Assembly: GCA_047606825.1 (NCBI GenBank)
Contig: JASGDY010000106.1
Location: forward strand, 1-26,653
DNA: 26,653 bases
Direction of reading: 5' to 3'
Source of the DNA: Rhizosphaericola sp047606825
GTDB lineage: Bacteria; Bacteroidota; Bacteroidia; Chitinophagales; Chitinophagaceae
The notes under the pieces are model-generated. The model was not told the origin of the DNA. It was given only the letters and a program-made list of their open reading frames with translations, and did no database searches. Shown piece by piece: positions 16,518 through 21,983 of the stretch (its first letter is position 1; each line of letters starts with the position of its first letter). The position numbers were made by a program, and so were the translations under genes.

Positions 16518-16574
16518 GAGATTGCTTTGTTCGCTTCGCGGCTACTTCGTGGTCACTTCGTTCGCAATGACATG
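16518..16574. repeat. REP-like element, family B, overlapping the CHAT gene stop
   Basis: The stretch holds GATTGCTTTGTTCGCTTCG, a GGCTACTTCGTGG centre and ACTTCGTTCGCAATGACA, an imperfect palindrome (ATTGC...GCAAT) of the GATTGCTTCGTTCGC / TCGCAATGAC kind that is dispersed in many Bacteroidota genomes. It overlaps the last codons of the CHAT gene: MSLRTK and its TGA are encoded inside it. It directly abuts the family A hairpin at 16580-16624. Confidence 0.6.
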
Positions 16575-19500
16575 TATTCCTTCTCCGCAAAGTCTCCCGC
16601 CGCGGCGGGGACTTTGCGGAGAAGAAAATAAATAACCCAAACAGCTTCTAAAACAATAATAAAAACACTTACAACATAATACAACCATTGGCCGTTGCTG
16701 GACAATATAGTCGGACTCGTGTCGCCGATAATGCATAGCCCGCTCCAATAAAAAGGATTGGCCAGCTCGTCTGGATGCTGGTGCAGAAAGTCGCGTTTGG
16801 CTTTCCGGAGTGCGTCGTTTTTGTTGTTTCCCTTTTTTAAATATCTGTAAAAATGCGCAATGATTTCGGCGTTTGTTTTTTCGTCAATCTGCCAAAGGCT
16901 CATCACGACACTCGGGCATCCGGCAAACATAAAACTATATGCCAGCGACATCACGCCCTCGCCCGATTGCAGACTGCCGCCGCCTGTTTCGCAAGCTGTC
17001 AAGACAGCCAACTGTGCATGGAGCTGCATCGGATATATTTCGTAAGCATAAAGCACACCGTCGTCCACTGGCAATGAATCGTTGAATGATCTGGCAAAAA
17101 ACAATTTGGACTGTAACGGGTCTTCATTGTCTACTTGGGCATGTGTCCCAAGATGCAATATTTTATAGTCTGCCGCTGCCTGCTTAAAATGGTCTTCCAA
17201 TGCCCTCTGTTCCGTATAGAGGTCTGTCGGCAGGATTTTTTTAATGGTCTGGGCGGCTTGTAACGCAAAGGGCTGCCGAAACAGGGTAAGGAAAGACGAG
17301 TCGTCGCCCGAATGTTTTTTATAGTTTAGTTTCATTTCATCTGTAAATACAGGGGCGAATACGAGTGCCTTGTTGTTTTTTATCGTTTTTTGGGGCCATC
17401 CATTTAATTGGATAGCGGTATTGGCAGAAAGCAAGTACGATATACTGTATTTGTTGATTATATATTGCAAAGAGGCATATCCCTGCCCTTCTCTGTCTGT
17501 CACTAGACTTTCAAAATTGATATAGTACAGTTCTGCGTCTGGTATGACGATGAGCTTGTCGGAAGTAAAATAAGGCTCTACGGGTTGCAACAGTTGTTGG
17601 TATAGGTAGTACGCGTATTGCGTATATTTCGTTGCGGGCAATGATTGTGTATGGCGCAAAGACATTATTTGTTGCGTAAGGAGCGCATCGGTATGTTTTA
17701 CATAAAAACTATCCTTGCTGAGAACAAATGTATAAAGTCCGAGCGGTGTTGAGGCGTATTCCAACAGTGTCTGCCCTTCCTGCAAAAGGAAGTGCTGGAA
17801 TTCTGAAATCGTATAGCTGTCTAATGCGTATCTTTTCTTAAAATAAGAGTTTCCAGTCTGTTTTAAACTGTCCTGAAACCGTTTATAGGCTTCAATCGTG
17901 GTCGTCAAAAGATGCAGCAATGAATCCCGGTTATCCTCCGCATTATAGTATTGCTCGTTTAGTGCGCTGATTGTCTTTCTGAACGCGATGTCCCTGCGAA
18001 TTGTTTCGTCCTTGCTCTGCAATGCGTCGTCCACCAGAAAACTATTGGAGGCAAGCCGCAACAGCATAGCCTTGCTTTGTTCCGAAAAAGTAAATGCTTT
18101 TTTCAATAAATCATTAGGACTTTTGTTGTTTTGCGCCAGTCGCCAGCACGCGTCGATACCGGCCGAGAATATGGCTTTGTTGATTGCAGATTGTGCTACC
18201 AAAGCGTTTTGTGTGCGTAGGGCATATATATTGGACGCTGCATAGTCGGCGTAGCACTCTACCAATGATATGATTTCTTTTAAATGATTTTTGTTTTTTG
18301 ATTGTTGGTAGAGGCTGTCCAATACCGCTATTCTTGTTTTTAACTGTTCACATACTTTATAGCTAAAAGGAACGGAGTGTAGCCAGTCTATTGGTTTTTG
18401 TGTTAGATGTTTGAAAGTTGACTGATAGAGAAAAACGCTGTCGGAATACATTTTGGCTGAATCCGGAAGATTCATTTTTAAATAGGTTTCGGTAATGTCG
18501 TTCAGGAAATCAATAATGGGCTGTTTTAATTGCGGCAGATGTTTACGGAAATTGTACAGTACGTTTTTTTGTAGCCCCAACGCCTCTGTGTATCTGCCAG
18601 AATGGACGTAAGCCCCAGCAAGACTTGACTTGTTGTAAAGGCCATAATAGCTGTTTGTTTCGTTCGTCGTCTTATATCTGTTCATGGAGCGTTGATAATA
18701 GACGATGCTACTGTCGGTCTTTCCTTCGTCGATAAACAAGTCTCCATAAAACGTCTCTATGTACGCCAATCCGCGTTGGTCTTCTGGTGCCAGCAAATGC
18801 TGCATAATATAGGCTTCGTCGAAATATTGGTGCGCTATGTTAAATCTTCCAAGTTTTTGGCAAGATGTGGCGTATTGTACCAGTATGTTGATGAGGCCAA
18901 GGCTTTTTCTTCCAAATATTTTCGTGCCTAGGTGAAGTGCCTTCTCCAGGTGTTGATGGGCTAGTGTGTATTCATGGAGATAATAGTACAATTGCCCGAT
19001 ATTGCAGTAGGTCGCATAAAAACTATTGGTGTTTGTGATGCCTTTTTGTTTGTTTAACTGATAAATATGCAATGCTCTTTGCCTATATAAAAGGCCGTCT
19101 TCATAGCGCGACAGGTAATAAAAAGCTGTCGAGATGTTGGCATAGTTTTTTGCGAGTTTGATGTTGTCGTTTTGATAATGTTTCAATATGATTTTTTCCA
19201 AATCGAAACCGATCTGCAAGGTTTCGTTGTATTTTTCATTTACGATAAGGCTTTGCATCCTAGCCAACAGGATATCGATGAGCGCGACGGCATCTTTCCC
19301 CTCAAGTGAGGCCACGCAGTTGTAGGCCTTCTGGAAATAATAGTCACTCGTTGCGGCATCTTCCCGCAATGTCGCCATTTTGCATAGGTTATTATAAAGC
19401 ACGGTCAGCGATTGGCTGGTTTTAGTCGTGTCCGCAGCTTTCAATGCTTGGCTGTAATATAGTCGTGCAGAATCAAAATCATATTTGGAAGCGTACAGAC

Positions 19501-19834
19501 CACCCATCACGGCATTTAAGAAAACCCGGCCTTCGCTTTTGGATGGTAGCTTGCCAAATGTCCGTTGCACGGCGGTGTCGGCAACGTGCTTGGCATCGGT
19601 CCATTCTGATTTTTCCCATACGATGGTTGTTTTAAGTGCGAGTGCGAGTGTCAGGCTGTCTGTTTTTCCAACAGATGAATAGTATTCCGAAGCTTTGTCC
19701 ACCATTATTAATGCCGTGTCGAGGTTGCCTGCCCGCAGTTCCTTCCAGGCCATAAGATAAGCTAGGCTTGGATGTTGTGCTTTTGCTATTAAGGCTGCAA
19801 ACAGGAATGTGATTGTTAATAATAAATGTTTCAT
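16553..19834 (-). CDS. Secreted/membrane-anchored TPR-CHAT (caspase-like) protease
   Basis: A 1093-residue protein. A signal peptide (MKHLLLTITFLFAALIAKAQ) is followed by ~550 residues of helical TPR-like repeats (for example ANISTAFYYLSRYEDGLLYRQ, YTLAHQHLEKALHLG, GRYTEALGLQKNVL), a linker, and a CHAT domain (~730-1045). The caspase-type dyad is clear: His898 in LHLGTHAQ and Cys948 in LTACETGGG, the Cys lying 50 residues later. GEGVMSLAYSFMFAGCPSVVMSLWQIDE is a CHAT signature. A hydrophobic helix (~1048-1072) near the end predicts an inner-membrane anchor with the protease in the periplasm. CHAT proteases are C11/caspase-clan cysteine peptidases that cut protein partners. It lies downstream of an ECF sigma and a membrane TPR protein on the same strand. 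The last ~20 residues are encoded by intergenic repeat DNA. Substrate unknown. Confidence 0.9.
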   Translation of the reverse strand: MKHLLLTITFLFAALIAKAQHPSLAYLMAWKELRAGNLDTALIMVDKASEYYSSVGKTDSLTLALALKTTIVWEKSEWTDAKHVADTAVQRTFGKLPSKSEGRVFLNAVMGGLYASKYDFDSARLYYSQALKAADTTKTSQSLTVLYNNLCKMATLREDAATSDYYFQKAYNCVASLEGKDAVALIDILLARMQSLIVNEKYNETLQIGFDLEKIILKHYQNDNIKLAKNYANISTAFYYLSRYEDGLLYRQRALHIYQLNKQKGITNTNSFYATYCNIGQLYYYLHEYTLAHQHLEKALHLGTKIFGRKSLGLINILVQYATSCQKLGRFNIAHQYFDEAYIMQHLLAPEDQRGLAYIETFYGDLFIDEGKTDSSIVYYQRSMNRYKTTNETNSYYGLYNKSSLAGAYVHSGRYTEALGLQKNVLYNFRKHLPQLKQPIIDFLNDITETYLKMNLPDSAKMYSDSVFLYQSTFKHLTQKPIDWLHSVPFSYKVCEQLKTRIAVLDSLYQQSKNKNHLKEIISLVECYADYAASNIYALRTQNALVAQSAINKAIFSAGIDACWRLAQNNKSPNDLLKKAFTFSEQSKAMLLRLASNSFLVDDALQSKDETIRRDIAFRKTISALNEQYYNAEDNRDSLLHLLTTTIEAYKRFQDSLKQTGNSYFKKRYALDSYTISEFQHFLLQEGQTLLEYASTPLGLYTFVLSKDSFYVKHTDALLTQQIMSLRHTQSLPATKYTQYAYYLYQQLLQPVEPYFTSDKLIVIPDAELYYINFESLVTDREGQGYASLQYIINKYSISYLLSANTAIQLNGWPQKTIKNNKALVFAPVFTDEMKLNYKKHSGDDSSFLTLFRQPFALQAAQTIKKILPTDLYTEQRALEDHFKQAAADYKILHLGTHAQVDNEDPLQSKLFFARSFNDSLPVDDGVLYAYEIYPMQLHAQLAVLTACETGGGSLQSGEGVMSLAYSFMFAGCPSVVMSLWQIDEKTNAEIIAHFYRYLKKGNNKNDALRKAKRDFLHQHPDELANPFYWSGLCIIGDTSPTILSSNGQWLYYVVSVFIIVLEAVWVIYFLLRKVPAAAGDFAEKEYMSLRTK
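16580..16624. repeat. REP-like hairpin, family A copy 2, inside the CHAT coding end
   Basis: Arms 16580-16602 and 16603-16624 pair along their whole length with a single extra base, core CTTCTCCGCAAAGT and tip CCGCCGCGGCGGGG. It shares TTCT(C/G)CGCAAAGTC with the hairpin at 2229-2276. It lies within the reading frame of the CHAT gene (codons ~1071-1086) and encodes the Ala-rich tail after the last membrane helix. Confidence 0.75.
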
Positions 19835-19850
19835 TGTCGTTATATAAAAA

Positions 19851-19951
19851 GTGAAAGGTCAAAATGCCAATCTTATATTATCCTTTTTTCTTTTCGGTCG
19901 GTAAGGACATCGACCGATAGGTGAAAAGGGAAAAATGCTAATCTTATACTA
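19851..19951. promoter_or_regulatory. Tandem ~31-bp repeats flanking a small hairpin, upstream of the CHAT gene
   Basis: 19851-19881 and 19921-19951 are direct repeats sharing GTGAAA, AAAATGC, AATCTTATA and TAT with few differences, 70 bp apart centre to centre. Between them a 7-bp hairpin (TCGGTCG 19894-19900 / CGACCGA 19911-19917) is placed. The proximal copy ends 17 nt before the CHAT ATG. The arrangement could be an operator or alternative promoter pair, possibly for the ECF sigma encoded upstream. No copy was found before the sigma or membrane TPR genes, so autoregulation is not supported. Function is inferred. Confidence 0.4.
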
Positions 19952-20015
19952 TTTTGCTTAAAAATGCGCAACGTGCTTCCGTCATGAACACGTAACTAAA
20001 CTATGCACAGCTCCA

Positions 20016-20292
20016 CCGTCATTCCGACGATAGGGGGAATCTCTACAAATAGAGACGCATTTATATACTGCACAAGGGATAAATTTGTGCATTGAAATCG
20101 TTTTGTTAAACCTCACCCCCGACCCCTCTCCCAAGTGAGAGGGGAGACGCGAAGTCTTAGGTGTCGCTTACTCCCCTCTCTGAAGGAGAGGGGTCGGGGG
20201 TGAGGTTTAAATACACATTTTTGCCCCTTGCAAAGTATAGCATAGGAGATTAGCTTCGCTGAGAATAGTTCCTCCTATCGTCGGAATGACGG
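20016..20292. repeat. 277-bp nested palindromic element (MITE/REP-composite-like)
   Basis: The outer arms 20016-20039 and 20269-20292 are inverted copies with 23 of 24 matches (core GTCATTCCGACGATAGG). The inner arms 20108-20131 and 20185-20208 are a perfect 24-bp inverted repeat (core CCTCACCCCCGACCCCT). Each inner arm also forms its own hairpin (CCCCTCTC...GAGAGGGG). The stretches between outer and inner arms are weakly complementary too (ATACTGCACAAGGG versus ATACTTTGCAAGGG on the other strand), so the whole element is one decayed palindrome. It has no coding capacity. It occupies the gap between the membrane TPR gene and the CHAT gene. The remaining parts of the 531-bp gap (19835-20365) hold only the tandem repeats described separately. 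Confidence 0.8.
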
Positions 20293-20365
20293 GCTAACCT
20301 GTTCATTATTTACACGCATATTCGTTGCATTGTATATTTTTATCCCTTATACAGCACAATGTATT

Positions 20366-21106
20366 TTATTCCTCCAGTTGTTGGTAGAGCGTTTTTGCTT
20401 CCGGTATGTCTTTCAGTTCCGACAACAATACTTTCGCGGCATTCCAGTCTTTGTGTTTAATATGAATCAATGCCATGTACCATGTCGCTTTTTCTTTGTA
20501 TGCCGATGGTTGTGTGCCACATACTTTTTGGAGGTACTGCAAGGCTTTCGGATAGGACGCTTGGTGTAGGTAAGCTATACCGATATAATAGTTCAACGTA
20601 TCGGAATAGCCTTTTTCATCTCCGATGCTTTTCCATTTTTGTATGGCTTTTTCGTCGTTTCCTTCCTTGTAGCCTATCATGCCGTCGTACAGCGTATAAT
20701 TGTTTTTGGTGTCGTTGCCCATGACTACGGGCAGTCCTGGGTCTGGTCTATAATAGGCCATATAGAGTTTTTCATTTTTCGGTTTTTTAAAGAACAGCAA
20801 TCCCGACAATATGATTAACGCAATTACCGAAGCTGCGGCGAGCCAGCGTTTGGTATTGCTTTTTCGGCGTATTGTTGTTGGTTGGTGTGTTTTTAATTCT
20901 TTATGTATTTCATTTAATTTTTCCTGTAAGACCGCTTCACTGATGCCGAGGGCGAGCAAGGTCATCTCGTCAATCTTTTGTTGCCAGTCGGCATCGGTAC
21001 GCTTTTTTTCTTCAAAAGCGATTGCTTCCGTTTCTGATAGTTCGTCTTTTAGATAATGCTCTATCAGTTCCATTTCTTGTTGTGTTATATGGAGGTCGTT
21101 GTTCAT
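20366..21106 (-). CDS. Single-pass membrane protein with anti-sigma-like N-terminus and TPR-like C-terminus
   Basis: A 246-residue protein placed directly after the ECF sigma gene. Residues 1-86 are cytoplasmic by the positive-inside rule (RRKSNTKR before the helix) and begin with IEHYLKDELSETEAIAFEEK, the short helical 'L-x-x-E-L-x-x-x-E' element common in Bacteroidota anti-sigma factors. No zinc-binding HxxxCxxC is present. The transmembrane helix is ~87-106. The periplasmic part opens with a YRPDPGLPVVMG segment and continues with TPR-like helical pairs (GMIGYKEGNDEKAIQKWKSI, YYIGIAYLHQASYPKALQYLQKV, ATWYMALIHIKHKDWNAAKVLLSEL). It probably holds the sigma factor at the membrane and senses a signal, or the TPR-CHAT protease, on the periplasmic side. 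Sigma binding is inferred from position and topology. Composition is AT-rich like the sigma gene. Confidence 0.75.
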   Translation of the reverse strand: MNNDLHITQQEMELIEHYLKDELSETEAIAFEEKKRTDADWQQKIDEMTLLALGISEAVLQEKLNEIHKELKTHQPTTIRRKSNTKRWLAAASVIALIILSGLLFFKKPKNEKLYMAYYRPDPGLPVVMGNDTKNNYTLYDGMIGYKEGNDEKAIQKWKSIGDEKGYSDTLNYYIGIAYLHQASYPKALQYLQKVCGTQPSAYKEKATWYMALIHIKHKDWNAAKVLLSELKDIPEAKTLYQQLEE

Positions 21107-21135
21107 GTGACTATTTTTTTTAGACCTTACCCCGA

Positions 21136-21172
21136 CCCCTCTTCCGCCACCGCGGACATAGCCGGAGAGGGG
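21136..21172. repeat. Partial copy of the palindrome inner arm, sigma-TPR gap
   Basis: CCCCTCTTCCG (21136-21146) and CGGAGAGGGG (21163-21172) form a hairpin with one bulge, preceded by TTACCCCGACCCCT. This is a degraded relative of the inner arms at 20108-20208 and of the following GGGAGACGCGAAG segment (here GGGAGGAGCGAAG). It lies in the 121-bp gap between the sigma and membrane TPR genes. Confidence 0.55.
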
Positions 21173-21227
21173 AGGAGCGAAGGCTATTTCTTTAAATTTT
21201 CTATTTGATGTGTATGTATTGTCTTTC

Positions 21228-21815
21228 TTATTTTCCCTTTTTCTTTTTAACGAGTTTTCTTAATTTTTCCATGCATCGGTATTTGTTGTTTTTGGCGGTT
21301 GCTTCCGTCCAGCCAAAAGCCGTTGCTATTGTATTTAAGGCTTCTTTCTTGTAGTAAAACCTTTCTAATAGTTTTTGACATTCGGAGCCCAATTGTTTAA
21401 ATTTTTCTTTTACTGCGGCAATCCGCTCATTAGTATAATCGATAGAATCTTCAAAAGTCATCAACATTTCATGTTTATTTTCGTAAAAAGTTGTTTTTTT
21501 AAATGCGTCTTTTCTGAGATGGTCAATCCATTTGTTTTTTGCAACGGTAAAAAGATAGTTGCCAATGGTGTCGTCGTCTATTGCGGTAAATTTGTCCATT
21601 TGTATATTGCGCCATAGGACGATGAATGCCTCTTGGTAGATGTCTTTGGCATGGGCAACTGTCCCGCTGTTCTGGATGACGTATCTTTCTATTTTTTTAT
21701 AATGGGCTACATATATGTTTTTTAACGTCGGTTCGTCGTTGGATTTGATGGCATCCAGTTGTATGGCGGTGGTCTTCGTATGGTTGGGATTGTTCATGGG
21801 TATGTGTTGATACAT
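21228..21815 (-). CDS. ECF-type RNA polymerase sigma factor
   Basis: A 195-residue sigma-70 family member with only regions 2 and 4. Region 2 (~30-105) includes AKDIYQEAFIVLWRNI and the promoter-melting segment NYLFTVAKNKWIDHLRK. Region 4 (~138-190) ends in the helix-turn-helix EALNTIATAFGWTEATAKNNKYRCMEKLRKL. The tail is very basic (KKKKGK). The start could also be Met7 (21797), as the first six residues add nothing recognisable. It is the first gene of a same-strand set with the membrane TPR protein and the TPR-CHAT protease and is distinctly AT-rich. It is not next to a TonB-dependent receptor, so it is unlike the FecI/SusC regulators common in this phylum. Its target promoters are unknown. 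Confidence 0.9.
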   Translation of the reverse strand: MYQHIPMNNPNHTKTTAIQLDAIKSNDEPTLKNIYVAHYKKIERYVIQNSGTVAHAKDIYQEAFIVLWRNIQMDKFTAIDDDTIGNYLFTVAKNKWIDHLRKDAFKKTTFYENKHEMLMTFEDSIDYTNERIAAVKEKFKQLGSECQKLLERFYYKKEALNTIATAFGWTEATAKNNKYRCMEKLRKLVKKKKGK

Positions 21816-21940
21816 AAAAATAACACTATTCTGTTGGTCTTTTGTTTCTGGAAAACAAATTCTTTTTTATGTTTTTTCCGTGAAGATATAGCACTTACGC
21901 ATTTTGAACAATCTCCACCGAACGACGTGCGTTGCAATGA

Positions 21941-21962
21941 GGGATGCCCCAAAGGGCATCCC
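21941..21962 (-). terminator. Hairpin after the large lipoprotein gene
   Basis: GGGATGCC (21941-21948) and GGCATCCC (21955-21962) form a perfect 8-bp GC-rich stem with a 6-base loop, 22 nt beyond the lipoprotein stop. No T-run follows on the minus strand, so it may mark or protect the mRNA 3' end rather than terminate strongly. It separates that gene from the ECF sigma gene downstream. Confidence 0.45.
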
Positions 21963-21983
21963 GTATGTAACACATGAATAAAG

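Noticed and set aside
20108..20208. Regularly spaced identical-looking blocks that might suggest a CRISPR-like array
   Set aside because: There are only two long arms and they are inverted, not direct, with no spacers of even length and no cas genes. It is a palindrome.
16553..21815. Reading the sigma/CHAT block as a true type III-E CRISPR (Craspase) remnant
   Set aside because: There is no gRAMP/Cas7-11, Csx30, Csx31, Cas1 or repeat array, and the CHAT protein carries a signal peptide, whereas Csx29 acts in the cytoplasm. Only the logic is similar.
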